Counted from the first letter of the stretch, positions 1 to 9,397 are shown. The stretch is DNA of 64,000 bases from Actinomycetaceae bacterium MB13-C1-2 (GCA_035621235.1 CP141731.1:682001-746000), one strand, 5' to 3'. Numbers and translations are program-made. Notes: generated by a model not told the origin, from the letters alone.

Positions 1-941
1 CTCCCCTGGTCTTCCTGGTCACTTCCTGTTTGATCAATATTGCTCTGGTCATCCTGTTCGTGCAGTACCTGGACTTCGGAATCGGCGGTGCTGCTGGAGC
101 CACGGTCGTCGCCCAGTTGGTCTCGGTTGCGCTCTGTCTTGGATACGTTCACAAGGCCGTTCCGGAACTTCACGTTCGCCGCGAAGAGTGGGCTGAATCT
201 CGGCATGTTATCGGCGAGCATCTGCGCATTGGCCTTCCAATGGGCTTCCAATCATCAATCATCGCGATTGGTACCCTGTCCGTTCAAGTCCGTTTGAACA
301 TGCTTGGGGCCGAAGCGGTCGCGTCTTACACCACCGCTATGCGGGTCGACGGCCTAGCATCTGCCTTCCTTGCGTCGCTCGGACTGGCAGTATCTACATA
401 CGTGGCTCAAAACTTCGGAGCACACAAGATAGATCGGATAATGAAGGGGGTCCGACAAGGAGTAGGGATCTCCATCGCGACGGGCCTTTTGCTCGGGGTC
501 ACACTAATCACCTTCGGTGAACCTATCGTCAGAATGTTTGTTGGAACTGGACATTCAAATGTGATCGCGATGTCGCACGAGTACCTCGTACTAAACGGGG
601 TGGCCTACTTTATCCTAGGAATTCTGTTTACCACTCGCGGTGCGCTTCAGGGTCTTGGGCGAGTCATGGTGCCAACTATCAGCGGATTCCTTGAGCTAGC
701 GATGCGGGTCACCGCGGCAATCGTACTTGCGGGATCTATGGGGTTCACCGGGATCGCTATTGCCAGTCCACTCGCGTGGATCGGTGCGATATGCATGCTA
801 GTTCCCGCCTGGATTCGCGCCCGTAGAAACCTGGCACGGGAAGCGGAGCTTGCCGCAGAGCGTAGGCACGAGACAGACCTCGAGGGCGAGCGCGACGAAG
901 CTTCGTCGCCCAGCCACGAAGAAGTGCTCTGCGCGGGCTGA
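1..941 (+). CDS. MATE-family efflux protein, 5'-truncated
   Basis: This is the C-terminal part (about 312 residues) of a multidrug and toxin extrusion type membrane transporter. The frame is open to the left window edge, so the true start lies outside. The visible part has about seven hydrophobic segments and family-like stretches such as GLPMGFQSSI and RGALQGLGRV, with a repeat of small residues typical of the second MATE half. It would export cationic drugs or metabolites in exchange for H+ or Na+; the substrate cannot be read. It ends in a charged, Glu/Arg-rich cytoplasmic tail of about 40 residues. It is followed after 52 bp by a LytR_C gene on the same strand. The family call is firm, the function general. 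Confidence 0.85.
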   Translation, partial: PLVFLVTSCLINIALVILFVQYLDFGIGGAAGATVVAQLVSVALCLGYVHKAVPELHVRREEWAESRHVIGEHLRIGLPMGFQSSIIAIGTLSVQVRLNMLGAEAVASYTTAMRVDGLASAFLASLGLAVSTYVAQNFGAHKIDRIMKGVRQGVGISIATGLLLGVTLITFGEPIVRMFVGTGHSNVIAMSHEYLVLNGVAYFILGILFTTRGALQGLGRVMVPTISGFLELAMRVTAAIVLAGSMGFTGIAIASPLAWIGAICMLVPAWIRARRNLAREAELAAERRHETDLEGERDEASSPSHEEVLCAG

Positions 942-993
942 GGTTCACCTCTCGACGTGGTCGCCCATCGGAGTTTTGAAGTAAGTTATAGGG

Positions 994-1725
994 GTGAGTG
1001 ACTACCAGGACGAGGGGCGACAAGTGCCGACGCCCGGGTACGTAGAAATCTCTCCGCGTCAGCAGTACCGCCGCGCTCGAACCAGGCGCAAGACCATAAT
1101 CTTTGGGTCGTCGATCCTAGGGCTGGGCGCAGCGTTCGTACTCGGCTATCTAGCGCTCCAGGGGTCATTTGCATTTCCCGTCGAGCCTGATTTCCACCGC
1201 ACTGTGGAGTATGCCGAACCGGGTAACACCCCGTGCCCTAGCGACGGAGCCAGACCTGTTGCGACGGATGACGTGCAAGTGCTTGTCTACAACACAACGC
1301 AGCAGACAGGTCTTGCCGGTACTGTCGCAACCTACCTACATAATCTCGGCTACTACGTCGGTGCCACAGGCAACTCCGACCTCTATCGCGGATCGGTCCA
1401 GATTGAGACGGGGCCGCGAGGCGTCGATGCTGCGTACACCATCGCCCGATTCTTCGGTCCTGACACCCGCATAAAGCTCAATGCTAGTGAGGACAAAACC
1501 CTTACCATCCTCATCGGTGAACGCTTCGGGGGTATTCCGACAGCTGAAGAAACCGAAGCCATCATTAATAACAGCTTCGCATTGGTTCCCGCAGACGGCT
1601 GCCTGCCAGTCGCAGAACCAACTGGCGGATGGGACGTACCAGAAAATCTCCTTGACTGGCAACAATCCGCGATAGAGCAACGAGAGGCAGAGGAAGCCGC
1701 TAAGGAAGAGGCGCCAGAAGGGTAG
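994..1725 (+). CDS. Membrane-anchored LytR_C domain protein
   Basis: The 243-residue protein has a short basic cytoplasmic N-terminus, one membrane segment (about residues 34-55) and an extracytoplasmic LytR/CpsA/Psr C-terminal-type domain (LytR_C, about 92-178). The domain shows the usual pattern: a VQVLVYN strand, a glycine-rich helix start (TGLAGTVATYL), then GY-V and a closing LTILIGERF strand. It lacks the LCP phosphotransferase domain, as do many actinobacterial LytR_C-only proteins, whose role at the cell wall is unknown. The start is GTG at 994; no strong ribosome binding site is visible. It converges with the phosphatidyltransferase gene, with the stop codons one base apart. Confidence 0.75.
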   Translation: MSDYQDEGRQVPTPGYVEISPRQQYRRARTRRKTIIFGSSILGLGAAFVLGYLALQGSFAFPVEPDFHRTVEYAEPGNTPCPSDGARPVATDDVQVLVYNTTQQTGLAGTVATYLHNLGYYVGATGNSDLYRGSVQIETGPRGVDAAYTIARFFGPDTRIKLNASEDKTLTILIGERFGGIPTAEETEAIINNSFALVPADGCLPVAEPTGGWDVPENLLDWQQSAIEQREAEEAAKEEAPEG

Positions 1726-1726
1726 G

Positions 1727-2320
1727 TTAGACGGGAAGCTCGCTCTGTCTCTGTCTACCTTCGGCTCGGATCTTCACCATTTCAGCCACGTAGCTGATTC
1801 CCGTGAGGACATGGCCAACAACCCCGACCCAGACCAGACCGAGCGCCACGACTCGCAAAGGCTCACTACCCAATGCGGCAGCCAGCACTAGCATCGGAAG
1901 GCCAAGCATCAAAAGTGCTGTCCTCATTTTGCCCATGAAATTGACACTGACTGTTGGATAACCTCCGAACCATAGCAGAGCTAACACAAAAAGAAACCCG
2001 TCAACAGCCAGCATGGCTAAGAATAGGTACCAGGGAAGCAACCCCCCGAAAACCAGTGCAACCGCGATTATTAGTATTGAGAAACGGTCAGATATCGGAT
2101 CGAGTTCTGCCCCAAGAGGGGACATCTGATCCAGCCTTCGTGCCAAGTAGCCATCAAGAGCATCCGAGATTCCCCAAAAGAACAGCGCAACCAGAGACCA
2201 GCCATAGTGCGCGGATGCAAGAAGGCCCAGGGATAGCGGTAGCAACACTGTTAGACGCAGGAACGAGATGGTGTTGGGGATTGTCCAGATCGGATAGTCC
2301 TCGATACGTTGGCTACTCAT
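1727..2320 (-). CDS. CDP-alcohol phosphatidyltransferase (PgsA-like)
   Basis: This is a membrane enzyme of the CDP-OH-P transferase family, which moves a phosphatidyl group from CDP-diacylglycerol to an alcohol. The diagnostic motif D-x2-DG-x2-AR-x8-G-x3-D-x3-D is complete (D53, D56, G57, A60, R61, G70, D74, D78), and about five to six hydrophobic segments surround it. The ATG at 2320 is chosen because AGGAAG lies just upstream; an in-frame TTG at 2347 would add nine residues. Length (197 aa) fits glycerol-3-phosphate phosphatidyltransferase (PgsA) or a PgsA-like paralogue, but the alcohol acceptor is not decided by the sequence. It is divergent from the ABC ATPase gene at 2412. Confidence 0.8.
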   Translation of the reverse strand: MSSQRIEDYPIWTIPNTISFLRLTVLLPLSLGLLASAHYGWSLVALFFWGISDALDGYLARRLDQMSPLGAELDPISDRFSILIIAVALVFGGLLPWYLFLAMLAVDGFLFVLALLWFGGYPTVSVNFMGKMRTALLMLGLPMLVLAAALGSEPLRVVALGLVWVGVVGHVLTGISYVAEMVKIRAEGRQRQSELPV

Positions 2321-2411
2321 ATCTTCCTGACTGTATAGGTGGAACAAACGTTGGCGTACTGGCCGGTCTTGTTACGATTAAAACTCTACTAGTCCTCCGC
2401 CGGGAAGATGA

Positions 2412-3332
2412 ATGACTACAGAACCCACACTTCAGGTGCAGAATCTGACCAAGAAATTCGGATCCGTACTCGCCGTTGATAACCTCTCCTTTGACGTTAT
2501 GCCCGGGAGAGTAACCGGCTTCCTTGGTCCGAACGGAGCAGGAAAAACCACAACTCTTCGGATTCTGCTTGACCTAATTAGGCCGACCTTGGGCACCACT
2601 CGCATCAAGGGGCGACGCTACTCAGAGCTAGAAAACCCAATGAACACCGTCGGAGCACACCTTGACTCAAGGAGCTTTCATCCCGGACGGACAGGTCGTG
2701 ACCACATGCTGGTGGCAGCGGCCGAGGGCAACACCGGTACTGAGCGAATCGATGATCTCCTCGAGCTAGTCTCCATGAGGGAATCTGCCGACAGAAGGAT
2801 GGGGCAGTACTCGCTGGGAATGCTTCAGCGACTCGGACTCGCCACCGCACTGATCGGCAATCCAGAAATCCTCGTTCTTGATGAGCCTGCTAACGGGCTA
2901 GACCCGGAGGGGATTCGCTGGCTCCGCCAATTCCTTCGCGAGTTCGCGGCGCAGGGGCGAACGGTACTGCTTTCCTCCCATCTGCTAGGGGAAATTCAGG
3001 TCATGGCCCACGACGTGGTCATCATCAATCGAGGTAAGTTGGTCGCTGCTGGGTCTGTTCAAGAGCTCGAGGCAATGCGCGAATCTGTTGTCCTTGTTGA
3101 CTCCCCTGATCCTGAGGCCCTCTGGGACGCACTTAGTGGTGCGGGACTCACGGTCTCGCTGACACAACCCCGGGATGGGCTGGCACCGGTCGCGCGCGTG
3201 AGCGTTGAAGGATCGTCCGTAGTTGCAGTCGGGCAGGTGGCACTTCGTGCAGGCGTCCCCCTTTCTCACTTGAGCGAGCGAACCTCCGGCTTGGAAGAGC
3301 TGTTCATGGACGCGGTTGGAGGCCTCCAATGA
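2412..3332 (+). CDS. ABC transporter ATP-binding protein (ABC-2 type)
   Basis: This is the nucleotide-binding subunit of a two-gene ABC system. Walker A (GPNGAGKTT) is at residues 39-47, the signature is the variant YSLGMLQRL, Walker B is ILVLDEPANGLDP and the switch histidine lies in LLSSHLLGE. LS-x-GM type signatures and a C-terminal accessory region of about 90 residues are usual in the BcrA/NatA-like group, which drives export of peptides, antibiotics or ions. The ATG at 2412 is used; another ATG four bases upstream is out of frame. The gene overlaps its permease by four bases (ATGA), so the two are translationally coupled. The substrate is unknown. Confidence 0.88.
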   Translation: MTTEPTLQVQNLTKKFGSVLAVDNLSFDVMPGRVTGFLGPNGAGKTTTLRILLDLIRPTLGTTRIKGRRYSELENPMNTVGAHLDSRSFHPGRTGRDHMLVAAAEGNTGTERIDDLLELVSMRESADRRMGQYSLGMLQRLGLATALIGNPEILVLDEPANGLDPEGIRWLRQFLREFAAQGRTVLLSSHLLGEIQVMAHDVVIINRGKLVAAGSVQELEAMRESVVLVDSPDPEALWDALSGAGLTVSLTQPRDGLAPVARVSVEGSSVVAVGQVALRAGVPLSHLSERTSGLEELFMDAVGGLQ

Positions 3333-4138
3333 GACGATTTACAAGCGCACTTAAGGGAGAATGGAAGAAGATTTTCACCACCAGATCATGGTGGATCCTG
3401 GGCTTGGTAATGGTGCTGTATGTGGCATTTACCGCCGGGCTGGTCGGCGCACTGGTGGGCTTGGGCTTGGACGACATGGGCGTGGACGGCCCCGGCTCTG
3501 AACTGGCTCAGTACATCTACACTCTTGGCCCTACTATCGCCTATCTGTTTCCCGTCCTGATCGGCGCTCTGTCGATAACCTCTGAGTACCGACATCACAC
3601 GCTCAGTTCGACATTCGTATGGAACGGTAGCCGAAATGCGGTCCTGGCTGCGAAGGTCGTTACGCAGTCGATCATGGGAGTGTTCTACGGAATCGCGGCC
3701 CTGGCAGCAGCGGTCCTGTCCAGTTCATTCTTCCTGGCACACGCAGGTTTCAATACGGGCCTTGGCGAGGGAAGCACCTGGCTCATGTTTCTTCGCGCTG
3801 TCATCGCAATGGGAATCTGGGCGACCATCGGCGTCGGTATAGGGATTCTGGTGCGAAACCAGGCAGCCGCCATTGTCATCGTCATCGTCTTCACTCAGTT
3901 CATTGAGCCAATTGCACGCATGGCTGGTGCATTCAACAAAGTGGTGGGAAACATCGTTGGTTACCTGCCGGGCGCCGCATCCGACTCGTTCACCGGGGCA
4001 AGCTTCTACTCGGCCATCACCTCCGCCGGCGGCTACGACGGACTGAGTTGGTGGGCGGGAGGCCTAGTGCTGGTTGGGTATGCCGCCCTCCTACTAGTCG
4101 TTGGATGGCTCACCCGCTGGAGGGCAGACGTCGACTAG
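3329..4138 (+). CDS. ABC-2 type permease
   Basis: The 269-residue integral membrane protein has about six predicted membrane segments. The first follows a cytoplasmic stretch with KGEWKKIFTTRSWW, the amphipathic lead-in common in ABC-2 permeases that work with BcrA-like ATPases. It starts inside the stop of the ATPase gene and is therefore its partner. The segment SITSEYRHHTLSSTF is characteristic of this permease group. A gap of 78 bp follows before the next exporter operon. Export of a hydrophobic or peptide substrate is the family inference; nothing identifies the substrate. Confidence 0.85.
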   Translation: MRRFTSALKGEWKKIFTTRSWWILGLVMVLYVAFTAGLVGALVGLGLDDMGVDGPGSELAQYIYTLGPTIAYLFPVLIGALSITSEYRHHTLSSTFVWNGSRNAVLAAKVVTQSIMGVFYGIAALAAAVLSSSFFLAHAGFNTGLGEGSTWLMFLRAVIAMGIWATIGVGIGILVRNQAAAIVIVIVFTQFIEPIARMAGAFNKVVGNIVGYLPGAASDSFTGASFYSAITSAGGYDGLSWWAGGLVLVGYAALLLVVGWLTRWRADVD

Positions 4139-4216
4139 TCGCGTGAGAAGTATCAACGGAGGCGACTTTCTAGGGTCTGAGGCAGTAGTCTCAAACATCG
4201 ACGGAAAGGTGCCCTT

Positions 4217-5947
4217 ATGCTGTGGAGACTTCTGGTTCGTTACCTGAGCCCATACAAGTGGTACATGGTTGGTGTTGTTGTCCTTCAGATGATCTCGGTC
4301 ATCGCTAACCTGTATCTGCCAACCCTGAACGCGCAGATCATCGATAAGGGTGTGGCCGTTGGAGATGTCGGATTGATCTGGCGGCACGGCGGAGTGATGC
4401 TCATAGCGTCATTCATCCAGATCGTCGCCTCTGCGCTGTCCCTAATCTTGGCTGCGAAGGCCTCAATGTCAATGGGGCGCGACCTGCGAAATGCTGTCTA
4501 TACAAAGGTCAGTGGCTTCTCACAGCGTGAACTGAACCAGTTTGGTCCCGGCTCACTGATCACGCGCAACACGAATGACGTTCAACAGGTTCAGATGCTG
4601 GTGATGATGGGGTCGACCATGCTTGTCATGGCACCGTTAATGTCGATAGGCGGCATCATCATGGCACTACGACAAGACGTTCAGATGTCTTGGATCATCG
4701 CAATTGCGATGCCCGTCATCCTGCTCCTGGCGGGCGCCATCATGCTGCGGCTGATTCCTCTGTTCCGCGAGTTCCAAGAAAAGCTTGACTCCATCAACCG
4801 GGTCATGCGCGAGCAACTGACCGGGGTTCGCGTCATTCGTGCTTTCGTGCGAGAGCGCGTTGAGGCCGCGAGATTCCTGGTTGCAAACACGGATATTTTG
4901 GTTGTCGGGCGAAACATTGGGTCAATGTTTGTTCTGTTGTTCCCCCTAGTCATGCTGGTAATGAACGTCACCGTCATCGCCGTTTTCTGGTTCGGGGCGG
5001 TTCGCGTGAACGAGGGAACGCTTGAGGTCGGCTCCGTCATGGCGCTGATGCAGTACATCATGCAGGTTCTGTTCGGAATAGTCATGGCGACGTTCATGGC
5101 GATGATGGTCCCTCGCGGAGTTGTATCTGCGGATCGTATTACCCAGGTTCTTGACTCGGAGGAGACGCTCAAGAACCCTGAGAACCCCGTACTCGTGCAA
5201 CCAGAACCAGGTGTTGTTGAGTTCCGCGACGTTTCCTTCACCTTCCCCGACGCGGAGGAACCCGTTATTTCAAACGTCTCTTTCCTCGCACCAGCAGGAA
5301 AAACTACGGCGATAGTTGGCTCTACGGCAGCAGGCAAGACTACGGTGATGAACCTAATCCCTCGTCTGACCGACGTAACGGAGGGAATGGTTCTGGTCGG
5401 TGGGGTGGACGTACGTCGCCAAGATCTTGATTCGCTCTGGAACTCCATTGGGTTGGTTCCTCAGAAACCAATGCTGTTTAGTGGAACCGTTGCCTCTAAT
5501 CTCAGGTTCGGAAAACAGGATGCCACTGACGATGAACTCTGGCATGCGCTACGAGTGGCCCAGGCCGAGGATTTCGTCTCGAAAATGAACGGCGAACTAG
5601 AGGCAGCGATTTCCCAGGGTGGCACCAACGTCTCCGGCGGACAGCGTCAGCGCCTATCGATCGCGAGAGCCCTGGTAAAGACACCCGGAATCCTCCTGTT
5701 TGACGACTCATTCTCGGCCCTGGACCTAACGACGGACGCGAGGCTGAGGGACGCACTGTGGAAGTCGTATCCAGACGTGACCAAGATTGTGATCGCGCAG
5801 AGGATCTCGACCATCACTGATGCCGACCAAATTCTGGTTCTGGACGACGGTCGCATTGTCGGTGCTGGCACGCACCAGGAACTGTTACAGACCTGTCCGA
5901 CCTATATCGAAATCGTTGAATCCCAGCTTGCAGCGGAGGTGGCGTGA
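4217..5947 (+). CDS. Heterodimeric ABC exporter subunit, degenerate ATP site
   Basis: This is a 576-residue fused exporter half-transporter: six membrane helices (about 1-310), then the nucleotide-binding domain. Walker A (GSTAAGKTT, from about residue 368) and the signature VSGGQRQRLS are intact. The catalytic glutamate after Walker B is replaced by Asp (FDDS, D497), and the switch histidine by Gln (IAQRIS, Q528). That pattern marks the degenerate site of asymmetric exporters such as the TM287/288 and BmrCD type. The partner is the next gene, which has the canonical residues and overlaps this one. Likely drug or lipid export; the substrate is unknown. ATG at 4217 is preceded by GGAAAGG. Confidence 0.9.
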   Translation: MLWRLLVRYLSPYKWYMVGVVVLQMISVIANLYLPTLNAQIIDKGVAVGDVGLIWRHGGVMLIASFIQIVASALSLILAAKASMSMGRDLRNAVYTKVSGFSQRELNQFGPGSLITRNTNDVQQVQMLVMMGSTMLVMAPLMSIGGIIMALRQDVQMSWIIAIAMPVILLLAGAIMLRLIPLFREFQEKLDSINRVMREQLTGVRVIRAFVRERVEAARFLVANTDILVVGRNIGSMFVLLFPLVMLVMNVTVIAVFWFGAVRVNEGTLEVGSVMALMQYIMQVLFGIVMATFMAMMVPRGVVSADRITQVLDSEETLKNPENPVLVQPEPGVVEFRDVSFTFPDAEEPVISNVSFLAPAGKTTAIVGSTAAGKTTVMNLIPRLTDVTEGMVLVGGVDVRRQDLDSLWNSIGLVPQKPMLFSGTVASNLRFGKQDATDDELWHALRVAQAEDFVSKMNGELEAAISQGGTNVSGGQRQRLSIARALVKTPGILLFDDSFSALDLTTDARLRDALWKSYPDVTKIVIAQRISTITDADQILVLDDGRIVGAGTHQELLQTCPTYIEIVESQLAAEVA

Positions 5948-7917
5948 TGGCCAATATCGAACCCACGCCAGTTACAGAGGACGAGGCCATCGAGCTGGCC
6001 GAGTCAGCAGCAATGAGCGCTGAAGCCGGTCACGGTGAGGGAGTCTCCCGCAAAGCACAGAACTTCTGGCCATCGTTTGGACGGATGCTCGGACTGCTTA
6101 AGCCCTACTGGATTCGGCTGACTATCGTCACGATCGTTGGGGCCGCGAGCGTCGTTCTCACGGTTATCTCCCCGAAGATACTGGGTCAGGCAACAGACGT
6201 TCTGTTCTCTGGGTACATTTCAAACAAGATTCCTCAGGGCATGACCACCGACCAAGCAGTTGAGGCACTCAAAGCCGCGGGTGAAACCGACATGGTGGCG
6301 ATGATCGAGAAGATGAATGTGGTCCCCGGGGCCGGTGTTGACTTCTCGGCACTGGGAAGAATCTTAATGCTAGTACTGATTCTCTACGTACTGGCCGCCG
6401 CCTTGTCCTGGCTCCAGGGTTACATCCTCAACCGCGTGATGGTACGCGCCATGTGGAAGGTCAGGGGCGAGATTGAAGACAAGATCAACCGCCTGCCTCT
6501 GTCCTATTTCGACAAGGCCCGCCGCGGTGACCTGATTTCTCGAGTCACCAACGACGTGGACAACATGACTAACACGTTGCAGCAGTCTCTCTCAGGTGCC
6601 ATCACATCGGTGTTCACGGTAATTGGTGTCGTGATAATGATGCTCACCATCTCTTGGAAACTGACGCTGATCGCCCTGATTTCCCTGCCGTTGCTAGGAA
6701 TCATCTTCGGCATCATCGGACCGAAGGCGCAGAAGGCATTCAACATGCAGTGGCTGAAGGTCGGGCGTATTAACACCAGGGTCGAAGAGAGCTTCTCTGG
6801 CCACTCGCTAGTCAAGGTATTCGGACAGCAGCAACGGTTCGAAGAGGATTTCGAGTCCGAGAACGAAGAACTCTACCAAGCTTCATTCCGTGCCCAGGTG
6901 CTGTCCGGACTAATGATGCCCTCCATGACCTTTGTGGGGAATGTCGTCTACGTTGGGATCGCGGTTGTCGGCGGAGTGATGGTTGCTGGGGGGACCCTAC
7001 TTCTAGGGAGCGTACAGGCGTTTATCCAGTACGCCCAGCAGTTCAACCAGCCACTATCAGAGCTTGGTGGAATGGCCTCGTCCGTCCAGTCAGGGGTAGC
7101 GTCAGCCGAACGTGTCTTCGAGTTGCTTGACGCCGAAGAACAGACCCCGGACAATCCGGATGCTCCAGAGCCCGCACCTGGTCAGGGACGGATCAAGTTC
7201 GATCACGTGAAGTTCAGCTACTCCCCCGATAAGCCCCTCATTGAAGACCTGAGTTTCACGGTAGAGCCGGGTCAGACTGTAGCCATTGTCGGGCCGACGG
7301 GCGCAGGTAAGACAACACTGGTGAACCTGCTAATGCGGTTCTATGAGCTTCAGGGCGGAAAGATTACCGTCAATGGCCAGAATATCGCCGATTTGAAGCG
7401 GGACGACGTGCGCCGTCGAACCGGAATGGTGCTGCAGGATCCCTGGCTGTTTGCCGGAACTATTGAAGAAAACATTCGATACGGGAACGAGGAGGCCACT
7501 CACGAACAGGTGGTTCAGGCCGCAAAGGCCACCTACGTTGACCGTCTAGTTCGCCAGTTGCCCCAGGGATACGAAACCCAGCTAGATGAGGACGCCGCGA
7601 ATCTCTCGGCCGGTGAACGCCAACTTTTGACGATTGCTCGCGCGTTTGTTGCTGAGCCGTCGATTCTCATCTTGGACGAGGCGACCTCGTCGGTAGATAC
7701 TCGCACCGAGAGGCTGTTGCAGAAGGCGATGGCGGCCCTGCAGAAGGGACGAACCTCGTTCGTGATCGCCCACCGGCTGTCAACCATTCGCGACGCTGAC
7801 CTGATCCTTGTCATGGAGAATGGTGACATAGTCGAGCAGGGCAACCACTCGGAACTGATCAAAAAGAAGGGCGCGTACTACAGGCTGTACAACTCTCAGT
7901 TCGAGGGCGCGCACTAA
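5947..7917 (+). CDS. Heterodimeric ABC exporter subunit, catalytic partner
   Basis: This 656-residue half-transporter complements the preceding one. It has an N-terminal cytoplasmic extension of about 40 residues, six membrane helices with an enlarged extracytoplasmic loop between the first two (about residues 85-135), and a complete nucleotide-binding domain: Walker A GPTGAGKTT, signature LSAGERQ, Walker B ILILDEATS and the switch histidine in IAHRLS. The signature Ala (LSAGE) is common in this subfamily. ATG at 5947 is preferred because GGAGG ends seven bases upstream; GTG at 5944 is the alternative. The TGATG overlap with the upstream stop implies coupled synthesis of the heterodimer. Confidence 0.9.
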   Translation: MANIEPTPVTEDEAIELAESAAMSAEAGHGEGVSRKAQNFWPSFGRMLGLLKPYWIRLTIVTIVGAASVVLTVISPKILGQATDVLFSGYISNKIPQGMTTDQAVEALKAAGETDMVAMIEKMNVVPGAGVDFSALGRILMLVLILYVLAAALSWLQGYILNRVMVRAMWKVRGEIEDKINRLPLSYFDKARRGDLISRVTNDVDNMTNTLQQSLSGAITSVFTVIGVVIMMLTISWKLTLIALISLPLLGIIFGIIGPKAQKAFNMQWLKVGRINTRVEESFSGHSLVKVFGQQQRFEEDFESENEELYQASFRAQVLSGLMMPSMTFVGNVVYVGIAVVGGVMVAGGTLLLGSVQAFIQYAQQFNQPLSELGGMASSVQSGVASAERVFELLDAEEQTPDNPDAPEPAPGQGRIKFDHVKFSYSPDKPLIEDLSFTVEPGQTVAIVGPTGAGKTTLVNLLMRFYELQGGKITVNGQNIADLKRDDVRRRTGMVLQDPWLFAGTIEENIRYGNEEATHEQVVQAAKATYVDRLVRQLPQGYETQLDEDAANLSAGERQLLTIARAFVAEPSILILDEATSSVDTRTERLLQKAMAALQKGRTSFVIAHRLSTIRDADLILVMENGDIVEQGNHSELIKKKGAYYRLYNSQFEGAH

Positions 7918-7964
7918 GAATCAGTCCAGGCCGAGGCATCACCCGGCCCATCATCTGCAGTCAG

Positions 7965-8000
7965 GGTCCGGTGAACCATTTGTGTTTGGTTCACCGGACC
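7965..8000 (+). terminator. Hairpin after the ABC exporter operon
   Basis: Two perfect 14-base arms (7965-7978 and 7987-8000, left arm GGTCCGGTGAACCA) enclose an 8-base loop 48 bp after the exporter stop codon. No clear T-run follows, so it may terminate weakly or stabilise the 3' end of the transcript. It separates the exporter operon from the carbohydrate regulon. Confidence 0.55.
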
Positions 8001-8111
8001 AACGAGACACGCCAGAAAGTCCTCGGCCGACAACAGCGACAGAGCTGCTCGCATCGCATCCGAGGCCACCGGACGCCTTTGACACTCGCCTCGCCAAAAT
8101 GATAGCTTCTA

Positions 8112-8125
8112 TGGAAACGCTTCCA
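8112..8125. promoter_or_regulatory. LacI-type operator upstream of GH172 gene
   Basis: TGGAAACGCTTCCA is an imperfect palindrome with central CG, as LacI-family repressors bind. Its near-identical reverse form occurs twice at 13966 and 13989, upstream of the importer operon and the GH125 gene. It lies 78 bp before the GH172 start and about 18 bases after a possible -35 box TTGACA (8089-8094), so a bound repressor would cover the -10 region. The likely ligand protein is the LacI repressor encoded at 9396-10421. Confidence 0.75.
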
Positions 8126-8203
8126 CCGTTGGGAACACAACGTTTGGAGCATATTCCGTACCGACCCATCCCCTGATGAGGTTTGAGCAAAAGGACAGCC
8201 CCA

Positions 8204-9328
8204 ATGATGACTCCTATTGGAAATGACTTATCTACCATCAGCGCTCTAAGGACCGTTCAGACACGCTCCATTTCACCGGAAAACTTCGATGGAAGCCCAG
8301 GCAAAGGCGGAATGGCTACGGAGGGAACAGGAGCCTCCTGCGCGCGAGACTTGGGCGTGGGATGGAAGATATCACCGAGCGTAGACGTTAAGGCCGGTGA
8401 GACTCTTGAGCTTGCGGATATAAAGACCCCGGGCAAAATAACGCACATCTGGGCCACCACCCACACTGACCATTGGCGATCTCTGATACTTCGCGCCTAC
8501 TGGGACAACGCCGATGAACCCGCAATCGAAGTTCCGTATGGAGACTTCTTTTGCAACGGTTGGGGGGTCTTTACCCAGGTTAACTCACAACCGATCGTGA
8601 CGAACCCACACGGGGGCTTCAACTCGTACTGGCCCATGCCATTTCGCGAGAATGCTCGCCTGACAATTGAAAATACATCCCCCGTCGACGCTCGGATCTA
8701 CTTTCAAATCACTTACGAAGTGGGCGGGGACTACTCTCAGGAGGGATATCTTCACGCACAGTGGCGTAGATCCAACCCACTTGAAGAGCGAACTCCGCAC
8801 GTCATCCTTGAGGGGATCAAGGGACGCGGCCAGTATGTAGGAACCTACATGGCCTGGGGTGTTAACTCGAATGGCTGGTGGGGCGAGGGGGAAGTGAAAT
8901 TCTTCCTCGATGATGACAACGAGTACCCAACGATCTGCGGAACAGGTACCGAAGACTACTTCGGAGGGGCCTGGAATTTCGACGTTCCAGGAAAAGGGTA
9001 TACGGAGTTCTCAACCCTCTATCTTGGAATGCCACAGGTCATTCGGCCCGACGGACTCTATATCTCCCAACAGCGCTTTGGAATGTATCGATTCCATATC
9101 CCAGATCCGATCAACTTCAACAAGGGTCTTCCTCGAGTGGAAGTACAAGCTCTCGGCTGGCGCAGTGGCGGCCGTTATCTACCGTTGAGGGACGACATCG
9201 CCTCCACCGCCTACTTCTACCTTGATTCCCCCGCAGCGGCGCGCGGTGAGACCCCCACTGCCGATGAGATGGAGATTCACCTCGGAGCGGCGCCCGCTCC
9301 CGATCTCGGAGCAACTCCGCCAAGGTAG
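8204..9328 (+). CDS. GH172 (DUF2961) glycoside hydrolase
   Basis: The 374-residue protein carries the DUF2961 fold, now classed as GH172, whose known members act on difructose dianhydrides, fructo- and arabinofuranosides, including D-arabinan. The most diagnostic stretch is GTGTEDYFGGAWNF with a conserved Glu at about residue 250; VPYGDFFCNGWG and WPMPFRENARL also fit. There is no signal peptide, so it acts on imported sugar in the cytoplasm. ATG at 8204 is chosen because AAAAGGA ends eight bases upstream; the in-frame TTG at 8183 would place that site inside the gene. The operator at 8112 links it to the LacI, ABC importer and GH125 genes downstream. The exact substrate is not readable. Confidence 0.85.
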   Translation: MMTPIGNDLSTISALRTVQTRSISPENFDGSPGKGGMATEGTGASCARDLGVGWKISPSVDVKAGETLELADIKTPGKITHIWATTHTDHWRSLILRAYWDNADEPAIEVPYGDFFCNGWGVFTQVNSQPIVTNPHGGFNSYWPMPFRENARLTIENTSPVDARIYFQITYEVGGDYSQEGYLHAQWRRSNPLEERTPHVILEGIKGRGQYVGTYMAWGVNSNGWWGEGEVKFFLDDDNEYPTICGTGTEDYFGGAWNFDVPGKGYTEFSTLYLGMPQVIRPDGLYISQQRFGMYRFHIPDPINFNKGLPRVEVQALGWRSGGRYLPLRDDIASTAYFYLDSPAAARGETPTADEMEIHLGAAPAPDLGATPPR

Positions 9329-9368
9329 AAAGAAGTTCTAGATGCGGGCGTATCTCAATCGCCTCAAG

Positions 9369-9397
9369 AGCCGCCGGAAGAAGTCGGTCCGGCGGCT
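9369..9397. terminator. Bidirectional hairpin terminator
   Basis: The arms AGCCGCCGGA (9369-9378) and TCCGGCGGCT (9388-9397) pair perfectly around a nine-base loop. The hairpin sits between the convergent GH172 and LacI genes and reaches two bases into the LacI stop. No strong T-run is seen on either side. Confidence 0.6.

Noticed and set aside
4681-5448. 255-codon minus-strand frame rich in Thr, Arg and Ser
   Set aside because: It is antisense to the ABC exporter gene, lacks a domain and has the composition of a reverse-strand shadow.
8183-8203. TTG start for the GH172 gene
   Set aside because: The AAAAGGA ribosome site would then lie inside the gene; ATG at 8204 is correctly spaced.
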